Source of the DNA: Deinococcus peraridilitoris DSM 19664
Lineage (GTDB): Bacteria; Deinococcota; Deinococci; Deinococcales; Deinococcaceae
Assembly (NCBI RefSeq): GCF_000317835.1
Contig: NC_019793.1
Location: forward strand, 927,001 to 991,000
Length of the DNA stretch: 64,000 bases
Direction: 5' to 3'
Below the pieces are notes generated by a model. The model made no database searches. It had not been told where the DNA came from and saw only the letters and a list, made by a program, of their open reading frames with translations. Shown here one piece after another: positions 20,367-30,118 of this stretch; the stretch's first letter is position 1; each line of letters starts with the position of its first letter. The position numbers and the translations under genes were made by a program.

Positions 20367-21613
20367 GATTCGTGTTCCCCCTGCTGTCTCCGCTTCTGTC
20401 TCTGCACAGCGGCGAAGTGCCGTTCGAGTTCGTCAAGAAGCCGTTCCCGTTCGAAATGCTCCAGGAAGTAGATTCGTCCTCGCACCCCATACTGCTCGCG
20501 TTCGTTTTTACCCATGGCGTACATCTTCCGCACGGACTGCGCCAGTGAGACCGGGTCCTGTGGAGAAACAGTCAAGCCAGCACGCGCCTCCCGCACGATT
20601 GAAGCGCCTTCCCCCTCCAGAGCCGCAATTATGGGACGTGCACATGCAAGGTAGGACTGAAGTTTGGCAGGAACAGTCAAAGCGAAGATCGGGTCACGCT
20701 TGAGTGTCACCAGCAGGGCGTCAGCGTGTGCGAAGTACTTCGGCATGTCGCTTACCGGGCGGCGGCCCACGAGGTGCACCTGTTCCTGTAGCCCGCGCCG
20801 TTCTATCTCGGTTTCCACCCAAGATCGCATGCTGCCATCACCAATGAGAATCCAGCGAATATCAGGAAGGTCACGCACCAGTTCGGCGGCAGCAAGGACA
20901 GTCGGTAGGTCCTGGGCTGTACCCAGGTTACCTGCGAACATGACTCGAAAGCCCTTGGGAAGTTCCGCGCCAACATCGGGCGCTTCTTCGACACGCATAG
21001 GCCGGTAAAGCACCTCAGCGCTCTGGGGATAGTAGGCAACACCGTCATACCGCCTTCCGACCCGCTGCACAGACGGAATGAAAGCCCTTGATGTGACAAG
21101 AATCAGGTCGCAGTGGCGGTAAATCCAGCGAACCATACGCTCCACTGAAGCCAGGATGATAGGAGATGTCACAAAGCCAGTGGCCGACAGGCTCTCGGGC
21201 CACAGGTCCTGTACCCAGAACACCAGCGGCGTCCGGCGTAAAAACCTCAGGACGATGGCAGGAAACCCGACAGTCATAGGGGAAGGCTCGTACACGAAAA
21301 TGATGTCGAACCGGCCACGGCACAGCAGTGGGCCCAACAAACTGGCGGCCAAGGCAAACGAAAGGTAGTTGAGCGCGAGGCTCCGCGCGCCGCCCGCACC
21401 CCTAGCCAACATGGGCACCCGCGATACCCGGGCGCCGCAGAAGGTCTCACGTCTCACTCCGCGCCCGTAGCCGGCGGCGAAGGTGCCCTCAGGGTAATTC
21501 GGGTGTCCGGTCAAGACCATGATTTCATGACCACGTTGGGTGAGTCCTTCAACAAGGTCGTTGATCCTGAAGTTTTCTGGCCAGAAGTACTGTGTGACGA
21601 GCAGGATACGCAT
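20363..21613 (-). CDS. Glycosyltransferase family 4, WbuB-like (probable L-FucNAc transferase)
   Basis: A 416-residue GT-B enzyme. The N-terminus RILLVTQYFWPENFRINDL and GHPNYPEG, and the C-terminal nucleotide-binding region with VMFAGNLGTAQDL and the late KLQSYLACARPIIA/E pattern, match WbuB, the L-FucNAc transferase of FucNAc-containing O-antigens. This fits its position directly after the three UDP-L-FucNAc synthesis genes. ATG 21613 is chosen because the MRILLVTQYF beginning is standard; it lies 2 nt after the previous stop and no strong ribosome site is seen, so coupling is likely. Cytoplasmic, membrane-associated. Confidence 0.85.
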   Translation of the reverse strand: MRILLVTQYFWPENFRINDLVEGLTQRGHEIMVLTGHPNYPEGTFAAGYGRGVRRETFCGARVSRVPMLARGAGGARSLALNYLSFALAASLLGPLLCRGRFDIIFVYEPSPMTVGFPAIVLRFLRRTPLVFWVQDLWPESLSATGFVTSPIILASVERMVRWIYRHCDLILVTSRAFIPSVQRVGRRYDGVAYYPQSAEVLYRPMRVEEAPDVGAELPKGFRVMFAGNLGTAQDLPTVLAAAELVRDLPDIRWILIGDGSMRSWVETEIERRGLQEQVHLVGRRPVSDMPKYFAHADALLVTLKRDPIFALTVPAKLQSYLACARPIIAALEGEGASIVREARAGLTVSPQDPVSLAQSVRKMYAMGKNEREQYGVRGRIYFLEHFERERLLDELERHFAAVQRQKRRQQGEHES

Positions 21614-21615
21614 GG

Positions 21616-22746
21616 TCAGGATTCCCGCCACACCACGCGGTTGACGTAATCCGTGTAGCTCAGGATGAGACGGAGAACCTTGTCGGATACGTTTGTCATG
21701 CTGTAGTCAGCGACCTGGCGCAGCATGCGCTCCTCGCCACGCGGCTGGTGTTCCAAAATCGCAAGGCCCTGAAGCACACGGTCCACGCTAAGGCCCGTCA
21801 TGATGACCGAGGCCTCTTCCATCCCTTCGGGTCGCTCGTGCGCCTCACGGATGTTGAGTGCGGGGAAATTCAGAATGGAGGATTCCTCGGTGATGGTGCC
21901 GCTGTCGGAGAGCACCGCCCGTGCGTATTTTTGAAGATGTACGTAGTCGTGGAAGCCGAGCGGTTTGAGCAGTTCGACGCGTGGGTCGAACTGCAACCCC
22001 AGGATTTCAATACGCTTTCGCGTGCGAGGGTGCGTACTGACGATCATGCGGCGGTCGTATCTGCTGACGACCGTGTTGAGAATCTCGTGGAGACGGCGAA
22101 TCTGACGCTCGGTGTCCACGTTCTCTTCCCGGTGGGCGCTGACCACAAAGTACTCACCGCGCGTCAGACCGAGCCGTGCGAGCACGTTCGACGTCTCGAT
22201 TTGAGGTGCGTAGTGCATGAGCACCTCGAACATGGGGCTGCCGGTCTTGACGACGCGATCAGGTGGAAGTCCCTCACGAAGCAAGTACTCACGGGCAATG
22301 GAAGAGTACGTAAGATTCACATCGGACGTGTGGTCCACGATGCGGCGGTTGGTCTCTTCAGGTACGCGCTCGTCAAAGCAGCGATTACCAGCCTCCATGT
22401 GGAAGATAGGAATCCGCCGACGTTTCGCGGGAATGGCAACGAGGCAGCTGTTCGTGTCACCCAGCACCAGCAACGCTTCCGGCCTGACCTGCTCCAGTAT
22501 TGGGTCGATCTCGCTGATAATCCGCCCGATCGTCGCGGCCGCCGTTTCACCGGCAGCATTGAGGAAGTGGTCGGGACGGCGTACCCCTAGATCATTGAAA
22601 AACACTTCGTTGAGCTCGAAGTCGTAGTTCTGACCGGTATGCACGAGCACGTGATCGACGTGCTCGTCAAGACGGGCCATCACACGCGACAAGCGGATGA
22701 TCTCAGGCCGAGTCCCGACAACCGTCATGACCTTTATGCGCTTCAC
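21616..22746 (-). CDS. UDP-N-acetylglucosamine 2-epimerase family, WbjD/Cap5G-like
   Basis: A 376-residue enzyme of the WecB fold, with [63 protein letters not shown] and [12 protein letters not shown] in family order. In FucNAc loci this protein performs the last step, C2 epimerisation to UDP-L-FucNAc. That role is preferred over ManNAc synthesis because WbjB- and WbjC-like genes precede it directly. The GTG start overlaps the previous stop by 4 nt (GTGA). Confidence 0.9.
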   Translation of the reverse strand: MKRIKVMTVVGTRPEIIRLSRVMARLDEHVDHVLVHTGQNYDFELNEVFFNDLGVRRPDHFLNAAGETAAATIGRIISEIDPILEQVRPEALLVLGDTNSCLVAIPAKRRRIPIFHMEAGNRCFDERVPEETNRRIVDHTSDVNLTYSSIAREYLLREGLPPDRVVKTGSPMFEVLMHYAPQIETSNVLARLGLTRGEYFVVSAHREENVDTERQIRRLHEILNTVVSRYDRRMIVSTHPRTRKRIEILGLQFDPRVELLKPLGFHDYVHLQKYARAVLSDSGTITEESSILNFPALNIREAHERPEGMEEASVIMTGLSVDRVLQGLAILEHQPRGEERMLRQVADYSMTNVSDKVLRLILSYTDYVNRVVWRES

Positions 22747-23849
22747 AGCTGCACCTCTTGAGGATAGGTGTCGGGTGCCTTGGAATCATAAAGTTCATGC
22801 GTCCAGAACAAGGTCAGGACCTCGGTATCACCCACGTTGGTGATGTTATGGGTGTGCAGCGTGGGAATGTCAACGTACGAAGGACGCTCGCCACTCACGC
22901 GGAACACCTCAACATCCGTGTCCAGGACATGCCGAATACGGATTTCGGCCTCGCCGGCTACGACCAGAAAGCGCTCGATCTTGTGGAGGTGGTAATGGTT
23001 GCCGCGCGTGATCCCGGGCCGTGTGGTAGACAGGAAAGTCTGACCACCATTGAGGGTGCGGACCGCTTCAAACAGCGATCCGCGCGGGTCGCTGTGCAGC
23101 GTCAGGGAAACCGGGTACCGGCATGGGTAGAGATACGAGCGGTAGGTGTTGAACAGATCACGTTCAAACTCGTCACGTACATCCGGGAAAATGTGCTGAC
23201 CGTATAATGTGTCGAACTCCTGCAGTTTGCCAAGCAGGTCGGCGACGCTGATGGGGCGCCCGGGCAGTTCGCCTTCTCCGGTAATACCGTCTCGAAGGAC
23301 GCACAGCACCTCACGTGCCACCGTCTGGGCATGCACCTGATGTGTGAGTGCATCGCTGTGCACGGTGGGCTCGTTGCCGTGTGCCACCTGATGGCAGAAA
23401 GTCGATACGACAGAGTTATAGAAGGGCTGCCCACCCTCGCCGAAGACATTTGGCAGGACAAGATTGTAGAACTTCGCGCCCACCCGCTCTGCCCAGGCAG
23501 AAAAGATCGCCGCGCACTCTCGCTTGGACGCGCCGTAGGGCGTATCGCGCCGGGCGTGTATCGAGGAGGAAAACACCAGGTGCGGTGCAACGTCCGCTCG
23601 TTCACAGGCAGTGGTAAGGTCATGGCCAAGGCGAACGTTCGTCGCAGCCACCTCTTGGTCGTCACCGCGATTCATGCCCGCAAAGTGTGCGATAGCGTCA
23701 CAGGAACGTACGAACGCGTCAAGCCTGGCGGAATCGTGAAAAGTTTCCCGGCTAGCGATGACGGTTTCAATATCACCCTGGCCCTGCAAATGAACCCGCA
23801 GATGGCGACCAAGAAGTCCACCAGCTCCGGTCACACCTATCCTCATCAT
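22743..23849 (-). CDS. WbjC/Cap5F-like UDP-sugar reductase/epimerase
   Basis: A 368-residue bifunctional protein. Residues 1-240 form an SDR domain ([17 protein letters not shown] at the start, HFAGMNRG at about 55, [10 protein letters not shown] with the catalytic YxxxK at about 105). The last 115 residues are a cupin-like domain ([21 protein letters not shown] and the later [12 protein letters not shown]), as in Cap5F. In the UDP-L-FucNAc pathway it epimerises at C3 and reduces the 4-keto group. ATGA overlaps with both neighbouring genes place it in one transcription unit. Confidence 0.92.
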   Translation of the reverse strand: MMRIGVTGAGGLLGRHLRVHLQGQGDIETVIASRETFHDSARLDAFVRSCDAIAHFAGMNRGDDQEVAATNVRLGHDLTTACERADVAPHLVFSSSIHARRDTPYGASKRECAAIFSAWAERVGAKFYNLVLPNVFGEGGQPFYNSVVSTFCHQVAHGNEPTVHSDALTHQVHAQTVAREVLCVLRDGITGEGELPGRPISVADLLGKLQEFDTLYGQHIFPDVRDEFERDLFNTYRSYLYPCRYPVSLTLHSDPRGSLFEAVRTLNGGQTFLSTTRPGITRGNHYHLHKIERFLVVAGEAEIRIRHVLDTDVEVFRVSGERPSYVDIPTLHTHNITNVGDTEVLTLFWTHELYDSKAPDTYPQEVQL

Positions 23850-24880
23850 GTAACGGTCTCCCAGGATGAGAGTTCTGCCCGAACAGCAGGCAGGGTCAAT
23901 AGCAAATGCTCGATCTCCTTGACAGCCATACGGTGGGTATTATGCGACGTGTAATCGTCGAGATCCGCCTCGTCCGGCTCACCTTCGGTAAAGTACTTCT
24001 CGTAGTTGAGATCGCGGTCATCCATAGCGACCCGCAGATAGTCGCCCATGTCCTGTGAATGCGCCAGTTCACCGACTGTTGCGAGAGTCTCGAAGAGCTT
24101 CTCACCGTGTCGCATTCCGATGGTCCGAACTGGGACACTCGTGCCGAACAGGTTCTGCAGAGCCTGCGCGAGGTCCTCAACCGTGCAAGCAGGTGCCTTT
24201 TTGACAAACATGTCACCTTGACGGGCATGCCCAAAGGAGAACAGCACCAGTTCGATCGCGTCCTCAAGAGACATCATGAAGCGTGTCATGCGTCCATCAG
24301 TAACCGTGATGGGCTGATTTGCCTTGATCTGCTGAATGAATAGAGGAATGACGCTGCCGCGTGAGTACATGACGTTGCCGTAGCGAACGCTGGACACGAC
24401 CGTGTCGTCCGGTTCAAGGCGGCGCGCGACAGACTGGGCGACCTTTTCCATCAATCCTTTGGTCATGCCCATGGCATTGACAGGATAGGCGGCCTTGTCA
24501 GTGCTCAGACAGACAACGTGCTGTACACGGTGCGCCACTGCGGACTCTACCACGTTGTGACTTCCGACGACGTTCGTCATGACGGCCTGCATCGGAAAAA
24601 ACTCACACGACGGCACTTGCTTAAGGGCGGCGGCGTGGAACACGAGATTCACACCGTGCATGGCACCATCAACGCTGGCCCGGTCCCGCACATCGCCGAG
24701 ATAGAAACGAACGCGCGGATCGCGCAATTCAATGCGCAGGTGCTCCTGCTTGAGCTCATCACGGCTGAAGATGCGGACTTCCCGAACATCCTCTCGCAGC
24801 ACTCGCTCAAGCATGGTTTTGCCAAAAGAGCCGGTGCCTCCGGTGATCAGGACGGTCTTGTTGGTGAGATTGGCACTCAT
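23846..24880 (-). CDS. WbjB/Cap5E-like UDP-GlcNAc 4,6-dehydratase/5-epimerase
   Basis: A 344-residue SDR enzyme that begins the UDP-L-FucNAc pathway from UDP-GlcNAc. Visible motifs: LITGGTGSFGKTMLERVL (about 10-27), FHAAALKQVPSCEFFP (about 80-95), CLSTDKAAYPVNAMGMTKGLMEK (about 123-145, with the family M-x-x-x-K active site), and SVRYGNVMYSRGSVIPLF. GGAGACCTAAA precedes the ATG, which overlaps the upstream stop by 4 nt. Soluble and cytoplasmic, unlike the membrane dehydratase at 16829. Confidence 0.94.
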   Translation of the reverse strand: MSANLTNKTVLITGGTGSFGKTMLERVLREDVREVRIFSRDELKQEHLRIELRDPRVRFYLGDVRDRASVDGAMHGVNLVFHAAALKQVPSCEFFPMQAVMTNVVGSHNVVESAVAHRVQHVVCLSTDKAAYPVNAMGMTKGLMEKVAQSVARRLEPDDTVVSSVRYGNVMYSRGSVIPLFIQQIKANQPITVTDGRMTRFMMSLEDAIELVLFSFGHARQGDMFVKKAPACTVEDLAQALQNLFGTSVPVRTIGMRHGEKLFETLATVGELAHSQDMGDYLRVAMDDRDLNYEKYFTEGEPDEADLDDYTSHNTHRMAVKEIEHLLLTLPAVRAELSSWETVT

Positions 24881-26043
24881 TTTAGGTCTCCTTGAGGTAC
24901 GACGGTTTCCAAAACCAACATCAGCTGGTGAACATGATCACGCCACGTCCAGTTTTTGTGGCGCTCGGCTTGAATGTTTAGGATCGGTAGGCGCTGCATG
25001 GCCGCGTCAGCGATCAGGCGCGCATATTCTTCCGCGTCACGAGGATTAAACAGGTAGGCCCGGCCGTGCGAAACCTCACGAAAGACGGGCGTATCAGCGG
25101 CAAGCACTACCTTGCCACGGTCAATGCCCTCAGCGACGCCCAACCCGAAGCCTTCATACTGAGAAGGGAAACCCAGAGCAGACGCGTTGCGAACAAGCCA
25201 TTCCAGTTCTTCTGAACTGACCCTACCAAGGAACACGACGTGTTCCTCGACGCCCAGATTTCGGGTCAGTTCCTCAAGATCACCTATGTCGTGGCGTTCT
25301 GCCGTCATCACAAGGTAAGTCTTCTCGTACTCGTCGGTCTGCTTCGCTTTCAGGATGGCCATGGCCTGGATACCTAGTGCCAGATTTTTGTGCGGTGCAT
25401 GATGTCCGCTTTGCAAAACGAAATACTTCACACCCTCTGCCAGCTGAACAGGACGCCGTTCATCTGCCACTGCGGGGAACGACGCCTCATGTATAGAAAC
25501 GACGGGCACGCTCAGCCTCGGCATGAGCATACGGATCTCGTCCGCCACTGCCACCGTCGGGGTGACAATCATACTTGCCCGAGCAATCGAGGCGTGAATA
25601 GCGCGACGTCGCGAACGGAACAAGAGTGGCTTGAATTTGGGATGCTCGCGCGAATAGTAGTCGTTCACCATGTCGTGAACCATAAGGACGGAGGGCCATG
25701 AGACGTTTGGCATGATGTTGAAAGGAAAGAACAGAACGTGCGGCCCGAGCTGTCGCAGTAGCCGTGGCAGCACCATCTGTTCCCAGAGGTACACGGCGAA
25801 GTTCACTCGTGGCACCTTTACCGTCACGACTTTAAGTCGGGGAAACCGCGCCCTGATCGGTGCCGCCGCATCCTCGTTGACGACGATGACAACCTCAACG
25901 TCGCTGTCCAATTGCTCAAGCTCGGCGAGCAGAGAATACAGATATGTTTCCGCTCCATAAGTGCGCCCTGGGAAAAAACGTGGAGCAACAATGATCACGC
26001 GTTTTGGTCGTGGCGTGGCTGTGGCACTATGTGGTGACGGCAC
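24877..26043 (-). CDS. Glycosyltransferase family 4
   Basis: A 388-residue GT-B glycosyltransferase. The N-terminal half has RVIIVAPRFFPGRTYGAETYLYSLLAEL. The C-terminal half has HHAPHKNLALGIQAM, VVFLGRVSSEELEWLVRNASALGFPSQYEGFGLGVAEGI, the E-x7-E type donor site of GT4. Donor and acceptor sugars cannot be named; mannose or rhamnose transferases often look like this. The GTG start at 26043 has GAGGAA 5 nt before it. It is separated by 81 nt from the previous gene of the same strand. Confidence 0.88.
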   Translation of the reverse strand: MPSPHSATATPRPKRVIIVAPRFFPGRTYGAETYLYSLLAELEQLDSDVEVVIVVNEDAAAPIRARFPRLKVVTVKVPRVNFAVYLWEQMVLPRLLRQLGPHVLFFPFNIMPNVSWPSVLMVHDMVNDYYSREHPKFKPLLFRSRRRAIHASIARASMIVTPTVAVADEIRMLMPRLSVPVVSIHEASFPAVADERRPVQLAEGVKYFVLQSGHHAPHKNLALGIQAMAILKAKQTDEYEKTYLVMTAERHDIGDLEELTRNLGVEEHVVFLGRVSSEELEWLVRNASALGFPSQYEGFGLGVAEGIDRGKVVLAADTPVFREVSHGRAYLFNPRDAEEYARLIADAAMQRLPILNIQAERHKNWTWRDHVHQLMLVLETVVPQGDLK

Positions 26044-26124
26044 GGGCGTTCCTCTTTCTCTCTGCGACCTGAGTATAGGGGCGCAACCGACACCTGGGGC
26101 CTTGATGACATATGACGTCAGCGT

Positions 26125-27348
26125 TCATGCGGTGCCCTTTCCTGACCGGGCAATGCTGCTACGGTATTCGTTCAGGAAATGCTCGCGCGCCGACTGAATC
26201 GAGAACCGCTCCTCGACGAGTTTCCGGGCACGACATGACAGTTCATTCCGCAGGCTTGGGTTCTGAAGAAGCTGTTGTAAGGCCCCTGCAAGCGCTTCTG
26301 GATCGTTAAGAGCAACGAGCAGCCCCGTGCCCCCATGAGCGATCATGGTCTCGGGCCCGCCGCTCGCGGTCGAAACCACTGGACAGCCGCTGGCCATCGC
26401 CTCTAGAAGGACTAACCCAAGGCCTTCCTCATCGCTGGAGAGCGCAAACGCCTGCGCTTGTGCATAAAGCATTCTTAACTCGTCCATACCAACATCGGGC
26501 CGCAGATCGACATATGGCCGCAGCTGTAGTTCGTCAAGCAGGGCAAGGTCAACCGGACGTGGCATTGTCTTGCCAGCAAGTACGAGACGTGGAGCCTGAT
26601 GAAGCTGGTCACGAAGTTGTCGATATGCACGGAACAGTAACGAGACGTTCTTGCGAGGATCGTTGAAGCGTCCCACCGACAAGATATAGGGATCTTTCAA
26701 CACACGTTCCGACAAAGACATAGGGTGAAAGAAGTCAGCGTCAACCCCGGGAGGGTCAAATCTGACCTTTGTCGGAAAGCGTCGTCTTAACTCTCGATCC
26801 ATCCAGCGGTTCTCGACCTGCACCACGTCGGCGCGGGCCAGGGCCAGCATGTCAATGCGGGCGGTAATTTCGGTCATCACCCGCCGCAGCAGTGGTATAA
26901 GACCCCGTCCTTGAAGAAGCATTCTCCGCTCGTTCCGAATGAGGGTCGCCGTTTGCAACAGCACTGGCGCCTTGGTATCACGCGCGGCGTATCCAAAGGC
27001 GGGAGATCCGGTAACGCACTGTACGACATCGTATTTATCAAGCAGAGCGGTGAGCTCGGGCCGCGGAAGGTAGCGCATGAATTCGAGCTCTCGAAGGCGG
27101 CAGCCGACATGGATGTAGTTACGGCGACCATCAGTCATTCTTGCCTGACCTGGGCGGCGCCACCATGTAGCAGGAGCGAGCAAAGACGTGCTGAGGGGGT
27201 CGCGCGCCGAGGTTGCAAGGGAGATAACATCAAAATCAAATTCAGACTGCTCAAGAACAGTCTCGATGAAACGCGCGACATTTTTAACCCCTCCCTCTTG
27301 AGAATAGTCAGGGACGACAAGCGCAATTCTTCCAGCACGCTTTTCCAC
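26125..27348 (-). CDS. Glycosyltransferase family 4
   Basis: A 407-residue GT-B glycosyltransferase. Key segments are VVPDYSQEGGVKNVARFIETVL at the N-terminus, YILSVGRFNDPRKNVSLLFRAY at about 225, and FALSSDEEGLGLVLLEAMASGCPVVST (about 318-344), where the two Glu residues are the GT4 donor site. The sugars transferred are unknown. The GTG start shares one base with the TAG stop of the polymerase gene upstream, so the two are coupled. Confidence 0.88.
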   Translation of the reverse strand: MEKRAGRIALVVPDYSQEGGVKNVARFIETVLEQSEFDFDVISLATSARDPLSTSLLAPATWWRRPGQARMTDGRRNYIHVGCRLRELEFMRYLPRPELTALLDKYDVVQCVTGSPAFGYAARDTKAPVLLQTATLIRNERRMLLQGRGLIPLLRRVMTEITARIDMLALARADVVQVENRWMDRELRRRFPTKVRFDPPGVDADFFHPMSLSERVLKDPYILSVGRFNDPRKNVSLLFRAYRQLRDQLHQAPRLVLAGKTMPRPVDLALLDELQLRPYVDLRPDVGMDELRMLYAQAQAFALSSDEEGLGLVLLEAMASGCPVVSTASGGPETMIAHGGTGLLVALNDPEALAGALQQLLQNPSLRNELSCRARKLVEERFSIQSAREHFLNEYRSSIARSGKGTA

Positions 27349-28871
27349 TACACAACCCCTCTCAGTGACAGACCGCCCTCGTCGAATTGATTCTGCTTCC
27401 TATTTCTGATGAGTATGGGCATAAATATAACAAAAACAATGATTTGATTAATCGTACTGATCAACATAAGAATCGCTTGGCTTTCAATATTCAGGATTGT
27501 AGGAATTAGCGCAAGCAGTATGATGACCGAAGCACCACTGATCAGCCGGTTGTAGAGAATGGCCAGACCGGCGCCTACAAGAAACGACACCACACCGACG
27601 CCCCACCATCCCCCCATAAGGTAGCCCTCGCCGAAGATAGTCATGGCAGAAGATGTTGTCGTGTTCTTCGGCATGTCGAAATACCTGATGCTGAAGTCCC
27701 GTCCCTCCGTCAGCACCGGCTTGGACGGCCAGACTGCGCGCGGTACATACACCGCTCCGATTAGCAGGAGTTTGGAATATCCCTGGAATTCGTAGCGTGA
27801 GGGCGTCCGGTCGTAGATGAGCGCAGGCGCATATACCATGGGTGCCTGACGTGCGGCCACCTTATTTGCCGCCGTCTTGAGGCTCTCCTGTATGTCCGTT
27901 CCCCAGGTGGCACGAAGAGCGTCAATAAGCGATGAAGCCGGTGCCCTTGGTGTGTAAATCCCCTCCACGAGCCCTGAGCGCAACCTCTCGGACACCGGAA
28001 TAACCACGGTGATGACAAGCGCAAGCCCCGCGAGACTTGCCAGAAGCTTACGGCTGAGGCGACGACGGATTCGCAAAAATTGGTTGATGATCATGGCAGT
28101 GAGAAGGGCTGTCAGACCGAGAGACAGAATTGGCCCCTTGAAGCCTCCGGCCAGGACGATAAACATCTCTCCTAAGGCGACGACCAGCAACGGAGCAGCT
28201 GACCACCTCCGCGCAACAAACATCATGACTGCGATAACAAAAAGAAGTGTACGTAAGGCTGACACCGCAATCAGGAGCTGCTGTACGAACTGTGCGCCGC
28301 CCGAGGTTTCGCCACCGTCCTGAAACTCGGTGCCAAACATGACTAGTGCACCCAGACCGATCAAGAAGGTCGCAGCATAGAGACCATAGAAGCGGTCCCA
28401 CCGAACCCGCGTTCCTTGCGTCAAAGGTGGGGCGAGCAGCATCTTTCGCCGCAAGCCCAGCAGATAAACCGACATGACGAGCAGCAGCCCACAACTCAGC
28501 ATCGCAGCGCCCACGACTGCCTGATGATTGTTGACTATTGCCGAGAGCGGCAGGTAAAGCCTGAGGAGGGTGTTATCGCTCAAGGCAAAAAGTCCGGGCA
28601 ACAGCATGGTTCCCAGGCACCACAGGGCGATCAGCAGGGGCGGGTGTGACAAGACCGTGAATCTTACCAGCTCACGGACACAGACGACAAAAATCAGCAT
28701 GCCCAGGAGCAGCAGGAGCAGAACGACAACGTAAGAGTGGATTGCGTCGTTCTCATGAACCATGGATGGCACAAACGCCATTGCTTGAACAATGGCCAGC
28801 ATGCAAAGCATGCTGGCCCCTCCATAGCGGGCAAGCATGCCCCATGACTTCCAGGGCGGGAATTCAGTCAT
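27348..28871 (-). CDS. Wzy-like repeat-unit polymerase (multi-spanning membrane protein)
   Basis: A 507-residue integral membrane protein with about twelve hydrophobic segments and a large extracytoplasmic loop around residues 295-390 (RAPASSLIDALRATW through VYVPRAVWPSKPVLTEGRDF). The sequence AVWPSKP and FGEGYLMGGWWGV is characteristic of oligosaccharide repeat-unit polymerases of the O-antigen/capsule type. Sequence conservation in this family is poor, so the call also rests on its place between glycosyltransferases and on the Wzx flippase in the same cluster. ATG 28871 follows the upstream stop by 1 nt (TGAGATG). It would join lipid-linked repeat units outside the membrane. Confidence 0.8.
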   Translation of the reverse strand: MTEFPPWKSWGMLARYGGASMLCMLAIVQAMAFVPSMVHENDAIHSYVVVLLLLLLGMLIFVVCVRELVRFTVLSHPPLLIALWCLGTMLLPGLFALSDNTLLRLYLPLSAIVNNHQAVVGAAMLSCGLLLVMSVYLLGLRRKMLLAPPLTQGTRVRWDRFYGLYAATFLIGLGALVMFGTEFQDGGETSGGAQFVQQLLIAVSALRTLLFVIAVMMFVARRWSAAPLLVVALGEMFIVLAGGFKGPILSLGLTALLTAMIINQFLRIRRRLSRKLLASLAGLALVITVVIPVSERLRSGLVEGIYTPRAPASSLIDALRATWGTDIQESLKTAANKVAARQAPMVYAPALIYDRTPSRYEFQGYSKLLLIGAVYVPRAVWPSKPVLTEGRDFSIRYFDMPKNTTTSSAMTIFGEGYLMGGWWGVGVVSFLVGAGLAILYNRLISGASVIILLALIPTILNIESQAILMLISTINQIIVFVIFMPILIRNRKQNQFDEGGLSLRGVV

Positions 28872-28872
28872 C

Positions 28873-29820
28873 TCAGGTCGCTCCGGGCCGCTCAGCAGAT
28901 GTTGGCAATGAGCTGGAAGGGTGATCAAGAGGCATAAAGAAGGCATCAACGTACCCACGGACAGGACCAAGGAAACCACCCCTGTATCCCTGCGCGTAAT
29001 TCTTAATCAGTGCAAGCGAGTAATAGAGCGACACCAAGGCCTCGCGAGCAAAAACCCACCACCGCTGCACGGGCGAGAAGTGACGCCTGTGGCTGTTCAG
29101 TCGCACAAAATGCGTGTAGTTCCGCCTCCAGTAGTACAACTTTCGCTCCGAAACTGCTCCAGTCTTGTCGTTGTGGAAGATCACAGCGCCTGTGACCAGA
29201 TAGCAGCCTCCGTGCGCGCCAAGCCGGTAGGTGTACTCCAAATCATCGGCTTGATAAAAGTACTCTCTGATCGGTAAACCGTAAATCTCAATAGCAGCCC
29301 GGTTAACCAGCGGACCCACAAATCCGTTGGCGTCAATCCTCACGACAGCATGCTGCATCAGTTCTTGTGCCAGTGGACGATCGACAAGGTCAGCAGTGAT
29401 CTGCTTGTGATGGAACAGTTGGAGGTCACCGGTATCGTGATGCACGATTTTGGGGCACAGGATGAGTGGTCGATCACCCAATGCCGGGGCGGGGTCAAGG
29501 AGCTCTTGGAGGCAGCCCACGGCAGGAATTGCATCGTCATCCATGCACCACACCCAGTCATATCCGTGCTCGTACGCCCAGAGCATCCCGGCATTGAAGC
29601 CACCCGCACCACCGATATTCTCGTTTAGATTCAGCAGCGTAACGTCCGGAAACTCATCGCGGATCATCGCCGCCGTTCCGTCCGTACACGCATTATTTAC
29701 CACGAGGATTTGCTCGACAGACCGGACCTGCGAGCGTAGACCGTCGAGATTCATTCGCAGCATATCTTTACGATTGAAGGTCACGACGACTGCGCAAACC
29801 CGCTCACAATCGGCTGTCAC
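28873..29820 (-). CDS. Glycosyltransferase family 2 (galactofuranosyl/rhamnosyl type)
   Basis: A 315-residue GT-A transferase. It has VVVTFNRKDMLRMNL, VNNACTDGTAAMI, NENIGGAGGFNAGM, and the metal-binding DDD in WCMDDDAIP (about 91-93), a pattern shared with GlfT-like and RfbF-like enzymes. The C-terminal half has WRRNYTHFVR and one amphipathic stretch. The GTG at 29820 has AGGTGG 4 nt upstream; a GTG 5 codons earlier is also possible. It is the first gene of the downstream half of module A, after a gap of about 300 nt without coding sequence. Confidence 0.88.
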   Translation of the reverse strand: MTADCERVCAVVVTFNRKDMLRMNLDGLRSQVRSVEQILVVNNACTDGTAAMIRDEFPDVTLLNLNENIGGAGGFNAGMLWAYEHGYDWVWCMDDDAIPAVGCLQELLDPAPALGDRPLILCPKIVHHDTGDLQLFHHKQITADLVDRPLAQELMQHAVVRIDANGFVGPLVNRAAIEIYGLPIREYFYQADDLEYTYRLGAHGGCYLVTGAVIFHNDKTGAVSERKLYYWRRNYTHFVRLNSHRRHFSPVQRWWVFAREALVSLYYSLALIKNYAQGYRGGFLGPVRGYVDAFFMPLDHPSSSLPTSAERPGAT

Positions 29821-30118
29821 GACTCCACCTCGCACACCGTGATTACACCCATACGGCGAGCGCCTATCACCATCACATCAAACTTCATCCATCATCCTTT
29901 CGGCACACGCCGACTGCCGACTCCAGCCACATCCTGGCATAGGCGCGGGGCAATCGCAGGGAACGTCCTTCGACGGCGTCACCTCAGCAGTTGATAATAC
30001 TGTTAGCCAGGTGAATCCGCAGCCACTTGACAGTACGGATATTCCTATCTTCTAAGTGTCGGCCGTGCCTTTCGGTAGAACTACCGCTTACCGTCATCCT
30101 CCTGCGCAGCTACGAGGA
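29821..30118. other. 298-nt non-coding gap splitting the module A gene string
   Basis: All other genes of module A from 35208 down to 18789 touch, overlap or are separated by at most 81 nt. This gap has no credible open frame. On the minus strand a TATTAT box is visible at 29994-29999, about 175 nt before the next gene, with no good -35. A long untranslated leader or a lost gene is possible. Confidence 0.5.
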
